The position numbers and the translations under genes are program-made. Positions 1 to 12,099 of a DNA stretch of 64,000 bases are shown piece after piece (the stretch's first letter is position 1; each line of letters starts with the position of its first letter). The notes beneath the pieces are model-generated. The model worked only from the letters and a program-made list of their open reading frames with translations. It was not told the origin of the DNA and did not search any database. Origin of the DNA: Styela clava. Lineage: Eukaryota; Chordata; Ascidiacea; Stolidobranchia; Styelidae. Location of the stretch: contig NC_135260.1 of NCBI RefSeq assembly GCF_964204865.1, forward strand, positions 9,936,001 through 10,000,000, given 5' to 3'.

Positions 1-820
1 ATCTGCCAATGTAGCAACGAAGATTTGGAACAACAGAGAATAATATGTCAAAAATAAATCACAATAGCATGTGTGCAGATGTAAAGATTGTATGATAAGT
101 GAAGAATCTTTGGGTTCATGCCATGCAACCCAAGGTAAATTTTCCACAATCAGACAAAAGACTGATATGCTCAAATTCTGTCACTAGGGAAATGAATATT
201 TAAAGATAAATACCATGCTTTGACAATATTTCACAAACTCCTGAACTCCCTGTAGCACAACAAAATCTTCGACTATCGCGAAGCAAAATGAGTAAACTCA
301 TTGTGAGAAAAGACAAATAAAAAAAACTAAGTCTGCAGCTGTCAAGTACAAAATAGACAATCAGAGTAAATAGCTGAATCAAGTTTACCATTCTTACATT
401 GCGTTTGCCAAATAAAAGGCTAAAAGCATCAAGACGATTAATAAACAGTACAGAAGAAAGCTTTAAAATTACCATTATTGCGATCATTACATACAGGCAT
501 ATTCTACAGATAGTACAAGCAGGCTAAGATACCGTAATAACTGAATAAACAATTTCACTATCGTATCCCATAATATCAAAGTTAGGGCTCCTAAAATATC
601 AGATAATGACATGAATGATGTGACGATCTACAATCAGCAGCATTAAATAATGTGCACAGTCATACCGGTATACTGTATAGCCTAAGCCTAGTATAATACC
701 TGAACACACTGACTGACTGACACACGTATATTATTCAGTAGTCTACTGGTATAGCCTACTAAATTTAGAAATATACCGGTACCTAAGGCAGATTTCTATT
801 GACAGAATGACCTTCCGGTA
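1..820. other. Intergenic, no gene seen
   Basis: AT-rich sequence. The longest open frames are short and have neither splice-consistent extensions nor recognisable motifs. I see nothing that I can support as a gene or RNA here. Confidence 0.5.
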
Positions 821-1180
821 TTTTTTTTTTTTTAGTTACATAAAAAACATAAATGACAATTAGCAAATGAATAATTCACACTATTGGTAGTAAATTAATT
901 TAAAACAATTTTATTTTACATCTATCATAAACATCGGCATAATATATTCAATATATTAACATAGCTGTTATCAATTCTATTTCTTTCTAAATTACCTGTG
1001 TTTTAACCCCCTTTTAATTTTTTCTTTCACCCTTGTTACATCTGGAGTAACTCCTTGAAATATAACATTATTTCGTTCCATCCATACTTTAAATCTAACA
1101 GTAGACAGGAGCCATATCAAAGCTTCTATTTGAGAAGAAGTAGCATTTTGATACTCACAATTCGTCATAGAGCTTGCCAA
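821..1180 (-). mobile_element. Possible 3' end of a non-LTR retrotransposon
   Basis: On the minus strand a 60-residue open frame contains the run FKVWMERNNVIFQG. This resembles the VW-x-ERN-x-x-F segment found near the C-terminus of some LINE polyproteins. The frame stops at 992, is followed by about 160 bases of AT-rich sequence, and then by a T13 run on the + strand at 821-833, which would be the poly(A) tail of a minus-strand insertion. Motif, short 3' UTR and A-tail together fit a 5'-truncated LINE. The protein match is weak and from memory, so this remains tentative. Confidence 0.35.
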
Positions 1181-1685
1181 ATTCTCCTACGATCGCCCGA
1201 AATGGCATCGGCGTCGACGATAAAGAACTGACGGGTCTCAAACTATTGATGACTTCAGCATCTGTATGCCCTGCATTGTGTAGTACCGACTTTAATATAT
1301 TATTTACTATGCCAAGACTTAAACACGATGCTTACTTTAATTATTTTTGTTTTCCAATAGACTTATATGTTTACAATCTTTTGTAAAATTATCTTAAATG
1401 TTTATTGACTGTTGTATTGTTTCTCTTTAAAATTGCATTTCTATAAATGAGATTTATTCGAAAAGTTTACTCCAAAATTATTCAATCAGATTTTATACAT
1501 CATTCGATTATTGCATTGCTTGCATAGCTACATTATTTTATTTACATGTTGAAAATAACAAGATTGAAATCTTCTTGAATGTCCAATTTTCTCTAAAATG
1601 ACCTAGCCATACTCTGTCTAGGATTGATATTTGTAATATTAAATGTTTCATTAGATTTTTAATTTATTTTTATTTATTTATTTTT

Positions 1686-2534
1686 ACTCCATGAGGCTGT
1701 CCAAAATCGAATAATTGTTCGATTCGAATCGTATAATTTGTCGAAACGAATATCCTCCAAAAATCCTATTTCGATATTGTAATAACGTATTATGCTGTTA
1801 CATTTAAAATGATGATATTTTGTATAACTATGTTTCCAGAGTTATCAATGGAGTATGGAAATCACATGCCTCCCTAAAATATGAGTGTTGAAAGTTGAAA
1901 ATTACAGAGACTCCCAATACCTTATTTACTCAATTCTTATATATTCAGTTTCAATAGGGCATGTGTGGCCTGTATATACTCTTTTAACCCTGTTATCACT
2001 AGTCTAAATTTGTGCAATTTTTTAATAAACATTAATATAAATAAAACTGTTGCCCAAAAATTTCAAAAATGTAGCTAGTTTGATGATGATAATATCCCTA
2101 GATGAACCTATTGTTACTGTACCAGCCATCAAAATGCAAGAGTGCAGTTATTTGTCTTGTTATTAGATGGTTAATACTAAGTATTGCCATCATAAAACCT
2201 CCACAATGTGTGCTTCCCGATTACTGACTTGAAATGTTCGAATTGATTTCCATTGATGGAACTATCGTTTTCTATGGATACTAAATTGCTCTTTTTCCCT
2301 TATGTACTCTCTCTAAACATATACTGCCAATAATAACTTGTCAGTCATGATCACGCATGATATATACCCTCGGCATTAGGAGAGACACCCCTTTTCATCG
2401 CAATATGAAGGCTAGAGAAATATCGGGTCGTGAGGATATTTCCGCTTTATGTAGATAATATTGGCCGAAAACGATTCGAATCGTTTTTGATCCGATTTCG
2501 AATATTCAGTTCGCTGGACATCACGAACTCCATG
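1686..2534. mobile_element. Non-autonomous hAT-like element with 8-bp TSD
   Basis: The 8-mer ACTCCATG occurs at 1686-1693 and again at 2527-2534. Between the copies lie imperfect inverted ends: the left has GGCTGTCCAAAATCGAATA, and the right, reverse-complemented, has TGATGTCCAGCGAACTGAATA. Each end is followed inward by a CGATTCGAATCG-like palindromic segment. The 833-bp interior has no long open frame. An 8-bp duplication with short diverged inverted ends is typical of the hAT superfamily, so this is probably a deleted, non-coding member. Confidence 0.65.
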
Positions 2535-3535
2535 TAATTAGGTACATTTTTTAGTATGCCTTCCGAAATCTAATTCATTTCTTTCTCTCTGTGTACCCTT
2601 CATCCTTACTAGATGAGGAATAAATGCCAACAGATACACTCTGGATTGAAATAAAGGGCATTTATTTATTTATTATTTATTAATAGTGATTATTTGTTCA
2701 GCAAACTGTAAGGTACTATTTATAAAGAATGATATAATAAGCAATTTCATTATAAGCACTATGAATATAATATTGTAATCAAATAGTCACATTATCAAGT
2801 TTTCCATCTTTGTATCATATTTTTCTTGTCGTTGCATGTCTTAATAGTGAAAATTTTCTGCCATTTGTCGCACCAAGTTTTTCTGTATGTATATTTCAAG
2901 CAAAGTGATTTGTACATGTCATTTGAAGCCCATTTGAATTTAATGTATCTTGGTGAAGTATGAAATCATCCGAGACTGGACTGGAGAATTTGCTTCATGA
3001 TTAATTTTCAAGGTCCTCGATCTTCCCCTAATCATACATGTATTAACTGTTATATCACTCCAATTATCGCTTATTTCAAGCCTCAGGCAGTTACCGTATC
3101 CACTGGTATGTTCTGGCTTCTATCTTTCAGTAGAAATCTTTGATGTGACGAACAATATTCAACCAGCTTAATACATAAGTATTGTATTTATTAGATAGTC
3201 TCCTACATTGCATGCAAAACAAAAAAATGTTATGAAATGGACCTACTAGGAGTCAAACCCCAGACCTAAAACCTGAAAATGCCATTGCTTCAACCATCTT
3301 ATATCCTAATCTCAAAAATATTCTGTAAGAGTTCTGGTCAACTCTCCAATGAGTATCTTTTTTATTTTATTTCTTATTTATATACATTTAACTGTGAATC
3401 CTAATAGTGAACTTGGGGGGAGCTGACTCCGATGACCTTATGGTCGTATCGCTCCCCCCAGTCTATACCGAATTAACTTTGTGTATATTGTATATATTAT
3501 TTTGTATACCATTGTTCGTTTACGGTTGACAAAAC
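2535..3535. other. Intergenic, no gene seen
   Basis: AT-rich sequence with no coding signal that I can support. It ends in a short (CT)n microsatellite at about 3541-3557, directly before an inverted-repeat element. Confidence 0.45.
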
Positions 3536-3555
3536 AATAAATCTCTCTCTCTCTC

Positions 3556-3892
3556 TTCATGTACTTTCGTACCTAACGTACTTCTAAGAGGCGTAGAATA
3601 ACAATTTTTTCATGTGTCAATCATAACCCCCACCTGACCACATCATCCAAAAATCTCTCTCCTATCGGGATCGTTGCGACGAGAAAACGAGAGAAATGGC
3701 CGTCGATTTCGGGTTCTCGTCTGCGCGTCTTGGATGACAGTTCGCATAGTTTGAAGGGCTCTATTACGCCACTCGGACGTCATAGTGACGTAATTTTTGG
3801 ATGGTGTGGTCAGGTGGGGGTTAGGATTGACACGTGAAGAATTGTTATGCTACGCCCACTAGAAGTATATTAGGTACGAAACTACATGAGAC
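3556..3892. mobile_element. Foldback MITE with about 90-bp terminal inverted repeats
   Basis: The left arm (3556-3655) and the reverse complement of the right arm (3795-3892) align almost end to end. Both contain TTTCGTACCTAA, GGCGTAG, TAACAATT, GTGTCAATC and CCCCCACCTGACCACA. The middle is about 130 bp of GC-richer non-coding sequence. A diverged part of the right arm recurs at about 41114-41160 (CGCCCACTAGAA then ACTAAACTACA). Long arms with a short non-coding centre indicate a MITE or foldback element. I could not settle the TSD. Confidence 0.75.
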
Positions 3893-3954
3893 CCACAACG
3901 CCTGTATAGCAGCGCAATGCGCCCTCATCCAGTCATTGTTGATAATGCGCCATT

Positions 3955-4390
3955 TCTAATCCAACCATCTTCTTCTACCTTCCTATTCTCGACCCACCGC
4001 CTCAACCTTCTATCCCCAACCATATTCTTCTGCCTTCCTATCTCCGGACCACTGTCTATCTGCCCCAACTATCCTATTGTCGACCCACTGATCTATCTCC
4101 CCCAACCTATCTCCAACCCACTACTCTATCTTCTTCTACCTTCCTATACCGGGCCCACTGCCTATCTGCCCCAACCATAATCTTCTACCTTCCTATCTCC
4201 GGCCCACTGCCTACCTGCCCCAATCTTGCTATTGTCGGCACACTGACCTATCTCCCCCAACCCACTACCCTATCTTCTTCTACCTTCCTATCCCCGGCCC
4301 ACTGCTTATCTGCCACAACCTTCCTATTGTCGTCCCGCTGCCCTAGCTCCCCAACTTGCATATCCTCGACCCACTGTCCTTTACCACCAC
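3955..4390. repeat. Pyrimidine-rich tandem repeat (minisatellite)
   Basis: Diverged units of roughly 35-45 bases built from TCTTCTACCTTCCTAT, CCGGCCCACTGCC and TATCTGCCCCAACC repeat about eight to ten times across this stretch. Recurring junctions such as CTATTGTCG plus CCCACTG suggest a higher-order unit of two or three sub-units. The + strand is almost free of G. An 87-residue open frame crosses it but is Pro/Leu/Ser repeat sequence and is probably not a gene. Confidence 0.8.
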
Positions 4391-5145
4391 GTACCTGAAC
4401 TAACCGTGCTTTACACACCCTTTGATCGTGACACTCAACCTTGCTAGCTTGTGATTATGCAAACTCTCAAGTTTTATACGACTCAGAGTATGCCAATGAG
4501 ATAATTGAAGCGTACGGCGACGAAACAAGCCTTTAAGGTTGACGGAATCGTGACATATTATTATGGGTATATTTAAATATGAAACAAACGTATAGCTTCA
4601 GTGAGTGTAAATGATGCCATAAACGTTTGAAATTTCGAAAAGCGCCTATTTACATCATTTGCCAAGCAACTTGAATGTATTCTGCTATCCCAAATGGTAA
4701 TCAATCACCATAATTGGTAGCTTTAAGGTGTGCTACTTGTTAGGCCACTGATGCCCCGCTACGGGACCACAGATGAAGCAATTTTCTCCGTGAAATAGAG
4801 TTCCCAATTCCAGAGCACTGGGCCATCATGCATAAACAACCAGGCGAGATATTTAAGTGCGCACGCGAGTAAAATTAGCAACTGGTCCGAATGTGTAGAC
4901 CCTGGAAAGACAATGAGTCCATTATAAACTCCACCAAAGCGACGAGAATCAGCAAATACTAGGTAGGCATTTCGTTTCAAACAAACTTTAGCTATTCGAA
5001 AAACGCGGTTTCAACCGCCTTTGAAAGAAGAAGCTTATGTAAAAGTGAAGGTTCACAACTTCAAATCCGGGGACTCAACATCGCCTTCCTTGTTCATCAC
5101 ATCATTGCATTAGATACTCTCTGCACCAGCTAACCTGGAAAACAA
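4391..5145. other. Intergenic, no gene seen
   Basis: Unique-looking sequence with short open frames only. No splice-linked coding pattern or recognisable repeat was found. Confidence 0.4.
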
Positions 5146-5370
5146 GGTGCTTATGTAGTATGTGAAACAAGATGGCGGACACCGAAACATAGTATGTGTA
5201 CCAGATTCGGGTTAGGACATAATTACAGGTACAAATGCTACGGGAGTCACTTGGCTAGTCCCCGAACTCGTAATAGAACTAAAATGAGGAAAATTGGAAT
5301 CAAATTATGGCCTAACCTGGTACACACACTACGTCCCGGTGTCCGCCATCTTGGTTCGGAAGTATCGACA
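5146..5370. mobile_element. MITE of the GATGGCGGAC family, copy 1
   Basis: The arms carry CAAGATGGCGGACACCGAA at about 5168 and its reverse complement at about 5337-5356, followed by the partner of AGTATG. The core (GGTTAGGACATAATT, CTTGGCTAGTC, GAGGAAAATTGGAATCAAA) matches the copy at 31634-31869. The right terminus appears truncated or diverged, because the GGGAGCACC end of the intact copy is missing. Confidence 0.75.
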
Positions 5371-5538
5371 ACAATATACCTCCAAGCCAACTGGATTTGG
5401 ATTTAACTGATGAGACTTTGAAAAAAAAAACGGATTATACAAACAAAGGGAATCGAGAGGAAACAGCATCCTCTGAATCCTCGTTCTCAACAACTTTGAA
5501 AATAAAATCAATTGAAAAAAAGAAAAAAAAATGATCGA

Positions 5539-6263
5539 CTACAACGACCCACCACAAACAGCAGCTCGGATCGTACGTGTAAAACGCCCGGAAACCACAC
5601 TTTTACTATGATAATGCCATCCAATGTGTAGCGAATGTGAGGAGAGGAACTCTCCCACCAAGAGCGGTGTAGATAGGTCATATTTCCTTAGCGGGGAAAT
5701 TGCTCCGAATAAAATCACACCTTGATATAATCTTTGTATGAAGGCTGGATTCCAGTTGTATCGATCTGATCCTCGAAAGAAAAAAGATATTATGGAGTAT
5801 TTGGTTGTATTAACTCTTTGAACTCTGACGGCTCTGAGCGAAGTTACTCGCTCACCCTGAAGGTTCGCGGTGCCGTATTTGTAGAACAATAAAATAGGTC
5901 TAAATACTGACTATTTGGCACGCTTATAACTTTTTACCAAATATAGGTAGCACGTTGTGTGACATTTCAATCGAAAGGAAATTTTATCGTGCATTCAGAA
6001 TGTAATTTCCATTTTGAAATATATTTTGTCAAAATTAATAAAATTGACTCTAATCTAACAGTGATTTTTCTGCATGTAAGTGAGTTATGGCTCCAAATTT
6101 TGTTATTTTGGTACAAAATATACTGCTTATAATTGATGTTCATAAAGAGTTCCTCATAAGCTTTTTGTTGATATTGGAGGCCGGTAAACCGGCCAGCAGA
6201 GGTTAAGGTACAAGAGGTTAAGGTACAACTGAATTGTGGTTTTGTTTTGCCAACCCGCCCCAA
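5539..6263 (-). other. Unassigned open frames, probably non-coding
   Basis: Two neighbouring minus-strand frames (116 and 98 residues) lie here. Neither shows domain motifs, a signal peptide or convincing splice partners. They could be remnants of a repeat or chance frames, and I assign no function. Confidence 0.2.
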
Positions 6264-6381
6264 TTCTTGGTGTATTGGGGGTGGCCTCTTCCTCTTGGAA
6301 TTTTTCTTGAGGCTAACCCGGCGTTTTTGTGGCTTTCCTTATTTATATTAAGTCGTTACCGTTTTTGTTTTGCCTTGCGCT

Positions 6382-6602
6382 GTTTTAAATGGTGACCGTA
6401 CATTTGAACCCATGTACATTTGAACCCATGCGTATATCCACGGGTTCAATCTATATGCGGGTGCTAAAACCCATGGGTTAGGGTTAGTATGGGTTTAACT
6501 ATCCGTGGAACAAAAAAAATTCCATAGGTGCAATAGCATACAGGTGCAATTGTCATGGGTTCAAATGTACGTGGGTTCAAATGTAATGGAACCGTTTTAA
6601 AT
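6382..6602. mobile_element. MULE-like MITE with 9-bp TSD, copy 1
   Basis: The element (6391-6593, 203 bp) is flanked by the 9-mer GTTTTAAAT at 6382-6390 and 6594-6602. The inverted ends are about 40 bp and contain two tandem ACATTTGAACCC blocks each. The centre includes CCATGGGTTAGGGTTAG and no coding frame. A reverse-oriented copy with its own perfect 9-bp duplication lies at 26634-26835. Nine-base duplications are the usual product of Mutator-like transposases, which is why I assign it there. No transposase is encoded in the window. Confidence 0.85.
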
Positions 6603-7039
6603 AGTAGTTGCTCAACTTGGTTTCAGTGTTGTAATCGTTCTCGCTCTACATTGAGGCGCGTTATGGGCTATCCTTTCCCCCGGGATAAATATGTCCTATC
6701 CTATGATGAGTCCTAATCTAACATGTTCTCCTTTTGAAAATAAGTTCCCTTATTTCAGAATACGTATACATGCCACCACGCCATCTATATTAACACGTGC
6801 TTTACATAAATGTAATACATACCTTGCCGAATATAACGCTAATCCTCAGCTGCGGTGCATGTTACTCATGTGCCACGGTCGTCCAACGTCTGAAACGAGA
6901 ACGGGTTCGCTGATATGGCAATCTTCCAAGAACTGGTTCGCTTATATCACTATACCGTCATACTGTTTAGCATTTTTCTTTATACAATATATATATTAGC
7001 TATGTTTGACACAATTCTGTTAATTTTCGGGGCGAACTT

Positions 7040-7290
7040 CTCGCACATAATTATCTCCGGATGGGATTCGAACTTGCGGAACCATGCAGGGCAATTAGAG
7101 GTGAGGTGGTGAGCGTATGCCTAACGCCTAGCATGATGCCCCACACATCCGAGCCAAGGAGGAGAAGAAAGTTGAGAAGACGCCTAATCATATGGCGTAC
7201 CACGGCCTTCCGCCAGGTGACCAGTCCATATTTTGGGTATAAAAATAGTTATCCAGTGGTTTTTTCAGATGCACGGACTTGGTTATGGAG
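7040..7290 (-). repeat. tRNA-derived SINE, copy 1
   Basis: On the minus strand the sequence has a tRNA-like head: GTGGGGCATCATGCTAGGCG, then GTTAGGCATACGCTCACC, and a B-box-like AGTTCGAATCCCATCC ending near 7056. On the + strand a second shared block (CTAATCATATGG, CCACGGCC, GACCAGTCCAT) runs from about 7180 to 7245. The same two blocks recur at about 50190-50345 and 56630-56850, with a fragment at 52217-52275. B-box-like sequence plus dispersed copies supports a Pol III SINE family. Confidence 0.65.
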
Positions 7291-7299
7291 GGATCCATA

Positions 7300-9950
7300 A
7301 CTGACCCACTCACTGTACGATGAGTTCAGAAATCCTCTTCCTAACTATCCCCGAAGGATTGGAACATGCAAACTGGTGCAAGGTAACCAAAATATAATGG
7401 CGTTTCCTAACGTTTGCCACGATGTGACATATATGTGTCAATTGGCATGTGGAAATGGAGCGGATTTAAAATATACAACCATAAACAGTATTCATTCAAT
7501 CAACTTGCATTACGGAGGCTAATTAGAACAACAGCAATATCAGAATAACCACTCAAAAAATTGAAAGTTCACCAAAATTCATTGTTTTATATACTACCTT
7601 TTCACTGTACTATATCTGTAATAAAATTAAATGCAGTGAGTATTATATTTGTAATAAAATTAAGTAGGCTAAATTGGGAATACACAGACTACTGTTTTGT
7701 TTCACTCTGAGTCTGGACGAAATACAGTTAATCCACCATGTTGTTCAAAATTTATGAAATTGAATTCATTCAAATCAAACTTACATCCCTAACTTGACAA
7801 ACATATATTTTTTCTGAAATTAGGGAACCTGTTGTAAACGAGTTCCACACTGCAGAGAACCCGTTCCTAAAATTTATATATGGCCATACACCATTCGTAT
7901 TACATTTTATCATTAGAATTGTATGGTGGGAAATGATAGCAAGTCATGTAATATACAAACGTGATTTCGTTGTTCATCGTGAACAGCGGAATGTCTCTAT
8001 AATCTCATACTAACGTAGTCTTATATATATTTTTGTAGAGTTTTCATGGAAAATGAAAAAAAATATTTTTATTAATACGGATATCATTTTTATGACGCCA
8101 CGGGAGCTTCAAATTACAATTAATTCAACGTGGACGTGAAACAAAAATATATTTTCAAAATACAAAAATATATCGTCGTACCGCCAAGTGGTTCGATTTC
8201 CTCACCATCTGGAATTCTGTTTCGATACCTCCATATGCAGCGGTTTGCAATGTAAAATATTTTAATAGTAGTTTTGACCAAGAAGAAAATACAATCATTA
8301 GACTACAAGATTTATCATGGCTGACATGTGGATATTTTCGAATCTTACTAATGTTACAATATTTATAAAAATGGAATAAACAAGATTGAGTCTGTAATAA
8401 TACCATAATCAACTGTATTTGGCCCATTACTTCATGTATGTGTGGTTAATAATAAATAATAGTAGTTTTGATTCACGACAATGTTGACAATGTGATTCAC
8501 ACAATACTCGCATTTAACAGTATTTATCAATGATCATTTATTTTTGCGCAAGAAGAAATTTTAATGAATTTCACATATAAACACAAATTAAGCAAAATCG
8601 ATTGTGACTGATTGATTGAAAAATTAGCAAATCATTACATAAATGAAATTAAAATATAGAATTTATTCGGTAATACTTACTTAATAATCATGCCTAATAA
8701 TTTAATAATAGTCACATTATAAACGCAACTTTTTGTCTGTTAGTCATTATTCAACCAGACAACCATCTGATCTAATACTACAACTTACTTATACAATTTC
8801 TATTTTAGATTTTAGCGAATTAAGGCCTGCTATAACCAACTGAAATTTTGAAAAGTGTGGCACTTATGTATATATATATATAATATAGGTGTGTATGTTT
8901 TCGCTTCTATCAATTTAGAAATTATCTTTTTTAAATTTACAGACATAACACACTTGACCTTGACAAGACAGTGGTTATTGGTAATAAATATATTAGTGTA
9001 AATTTTATATGGGCTTTTGGTTAATATAACATCACCAAAATGAATTGTTTTATTTTATACATGACCTATTCACAAGTCTGAAGCTCGTTGCTAATCACGA
9101 TTTAGGCAAAAATACTTTATTGAATGAAGTTTGTGTGGTCTGCGTAATAAAATTCAAACGCTTAAACGTGGTAAGTTTTAAGCAGTACTGAAATAAATTC
9201 CTAAAATTTGTGTAGTATTATATGTATATTACAAATTTCAGCGAAACTTTTATTTAATGACCATGGGATGTAAACAAGATAAAATGATTATAAAGGGATA
9301 ATATGAAATGATCGACATGGTTGAATATTACTTATAATGAAGATGATCGCCACCCATAGTCAGATCCAGCATTCTATTCAAGTTCGATGAAGTCGTCCAC
9401 GAGCGACACAGTTAAAAGCATCCAATAGGTCATTGCCGGGTTATCATCGAATTATTTGTTAATATAAATATAGAATCTTGAGAATCTGTATTCAGTATCT
9501 GTAAACGAAAATAACGAAGTTTACCTCGTAATTATAAACAGAATACTTATGACCTAGACTGAAGTCACGATTCGGATGTCATGACATCTTATTGATAATT
9601 CGCATAACAACTTCTTGGAAGCGTCAAATGAAAGTAATGAATAAGTGGCATTTACACATAACAATACCAATCACTACAATCAGTGTGTAGTCACATGCAC
9701 AAGTGTACTCGGACTAAATTAAAACTCTCATGGTTTTGTGACAGTTGTTGCAAACCTATATTTCTTCCCATTTATTGTACCACAGCTAACCCAAATTGAA
9801 ACAAGGGAGCGATGCTTAAATATATGAACACGAAAGCCAGAACTGAGTAGTATCAAATCTTTATGAGTCCCCGTAACTTGACCACCAGATCGCTAAGATG
9901 CGATCACGAAACCATGGCGAGGTGTGCAATCGCAACCAAAAAAAAAATCC
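7300..9950. other. Long intergenic stretch, no gene seen
   Basis: About 2.6 kb of AT-rich sequence with a short (TA)n tract near 8869-8884. A 90-residue minus-strand frame at 8155-8427 has no recognisable motif or splice neighbours. Nothing else is supportable. Confidence 0.4.
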
Positions 9951-9954
9951 CATA

Positions 9955-10165
9955 GTCCACAGAAATTTTGAAAATGAATAAAAGTAATAAAATTTTAGGG
10001 ACAACAATAATCCTTAAACACCGAAAATTGCAAAGCAATTGGACTATTAGTTAAAAAGAAAATCAATTTTTTCACAACAACAAGAAGAAGAAATACTAAC
10101 AAGATCCACAACAAAAACATAATTACATTCGATTTATAGGTAGATGATGTGTCCAATAAAATACA
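9955..10165 (+). repeat. Dispersed repeat family R1, copy a
   Basis: Shares the ordered blocks GAATAAAAGTAAT, ACCGAAAATTGCAAAGCAATTGG, AACAACAAGAAGAAG and a terminal GTGTCCAATA with copies at about 24890-25080 and 30895-31075, partial copies at 45215-45290, and a reverse copy at 36470-36570. The A-rich repeats and 3' GTGTCC end are constant and no coding sequence is present. The class is unknown: it could be a SINE tail or a non-autonomous DNA element. Confidence 0.6.
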
Positions 10166-12099
10166 TACACATACACTTAATACGTAGATATGTGTTAAGT
10201 GGCATGGTGACGTGATAACATCATCGATATATATATAGTTTTCAGAAAATATTTTTCAATGGATTTAACTCGCAGTTGACACAGAACGAATTCAATCAAA
10301 TCAAATGATTTTATCTCGGCAATCAACAATCAGTAAGTAACACGATTCGCAGAAAAGATAACAATGTCGCTTGGTCTTAGCTTCCTTGTGGGTTAATTTT
10401 ACTTTTTAAATTCATGTTGAATTAGTCTAATTTTGTTTTCCGTGCAATAGCAGATTATGGTTTTCTATTTGTGTATTTAAGTGCAGTACGAGTTAACAAT
10501 TTAAGGTCATGTACTTCGCAATAATCTTTAATTGGAATCGATAAATTAGTTGATTTATGAGGAAATAAACTCCAATTTCATGTAAATATGGGAATCACTT
10601 TTAGACTTCCTTTCGTTCAACAGAAAACAAAAATACATTCTGTGAAGTATTTGGCCTATATTTATAGGTTAGCTTACCGACCAAGTTCGGTATCAAAAAA
10701 GTCACTATATCCGCATTATAATATAGTTTTCAAGATTTCCTAATAAATCCCACCTTTTTCACATTAAAATCTACTACTACAATCGTAAAAATCCACCTTA
10801 CATCCCAACTACAATTCCAGAGAATACAATTTATCTGAGTAGAAATGAAAACTGGTTAAACATACGTTTCAATCATTAGATTTCATTGCACCGCGATCTG
10901 GAATAAATTAAAGAAAGGTAAATTTAATAGCGATCGTTTGAAACCGGAAATGGATAAATGTGTGACCTTTACACACAAAATTAACTGTTATCCATCTTAA
11001 GTGCGTATTGTATCGTTTTCGTTGTAACTAACCGAAGTGCGTACCATAGGCACGCAATTCACAGTATCACAAATAGCGCTAGCATAACCTCTTTTTATCC
11101 GACGTGGAGCTCCAAATACAAACTTTATGCTGCAATATTCGTTCCATTTTTAGTGTGTATGATATTGATATCGACTCAATTTGTAAACAAGCATAATACT
11201 CATCGCAAATTTTTAAAACGTTTTTCGTCGCCATTCCGAAAATTCGAAAAGTCTTCAATAAATGAATATATTGTTCACTTGATTGCGGATACATTCGTCG
11301 AAATATCGTCGTTGTTCAAGTAATAGCGCGTTTTTCGCACTGCAGGCACAATTCCGTCGGATATAAATACTGAATATCTAGCGATTTTATTGTTTGATTT
11401 AAAGAGTCCTTCAATATAATAGCTTGATGCAATATCAGGCGCTTAAGATCAAGACGCATTTTAAAACAAAAATAGGTCTGTAGTAAGTATATGGATGTGA
11501 TTTGCAAGAAAATCATTTCAAGCAAAGCCCAAATTAATAGGATGTAGATTGGTCGTCACGGTTTGAGTGGTATTTTCTATAATTAAACTCACAAATCAAA
11601 ATTGCCGTTTCTTTGATTTTTGACAAAATTAAATTTTGTTGATTAGTTTGTTAATTACCACAAATCATTAAAGACATCCCGTAAATATAAATACATTCTT
11701 GTTTTGGTTGAAAATAGCTTACAGAAAACTATAAATTTGTTAAATTCACAGATTATCACACTTTGGTATAGTTAGCAAGACTAGTGAACAAGCAATTCAT
11801 ACTTAACTTGATGCAGTTGTATGTTAGTTAGTTCAGCTTTACCATTGAAATGGAATTCATATGGGAATATTAAATTATTTTGTTGGGGATCATTCCCCAA
11901 AAACGGTGTAAAGGGACGGAAGTATCTATTGATTCGTTTCCATATTGTATTTTCAATATTTATTTTTATATTGTAATATTTATAGCTAGAATCTATAGTA
12001 ACCATCTTCTTGGTGGATGCTTCCCAGCAAATTATAAAGAAGACAAAAGCTGAGCGTCTCGTGAGAAAACCAAACCGTTCAACCAAAAAGACAGACAAC
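10166..12099. other. Upstream region of the 12.1-kb gene
   Basis: About 1.9 kb with no gene-like pattern. It presumably holds the promoter of the intronless seven-transmembrane gene, but I could not identify core elements with confidence. Confidence 0.35.

Noticed and set aside
3917-4180. A proline-rich 87-residue protein
   Set aside because: The frame is made of the pyrimidine tandem repeat, and the repeat explains the composition.
5539-5889. A 116-residue minus-strand frame as a gene
   Set aside because: No recognisable domain and no flanking exon pattern. It may be repeat-derived, but I could not show it.
6470-6500. Interstitial telomere repeat (GGGTTAGGGTTAG)
   Set aside because: It is only two units and lies inside MITEs in several places, so it is part of the element sequences rather than a telomeric tract.
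8155-8427. A 90-residue minus-strand frame as a small gene
   Set aside because: No motif, signal peptide, conserved look or splice partner. Length is within chance for AT-rich sequence of this size.
12010-12099. A longer N-terminus for the seven-transmembrane protein
   Set aside because: The extension has no ATG and would need a TTG start. The ATG at 12100 has good context and is followed by glycosylation sites.
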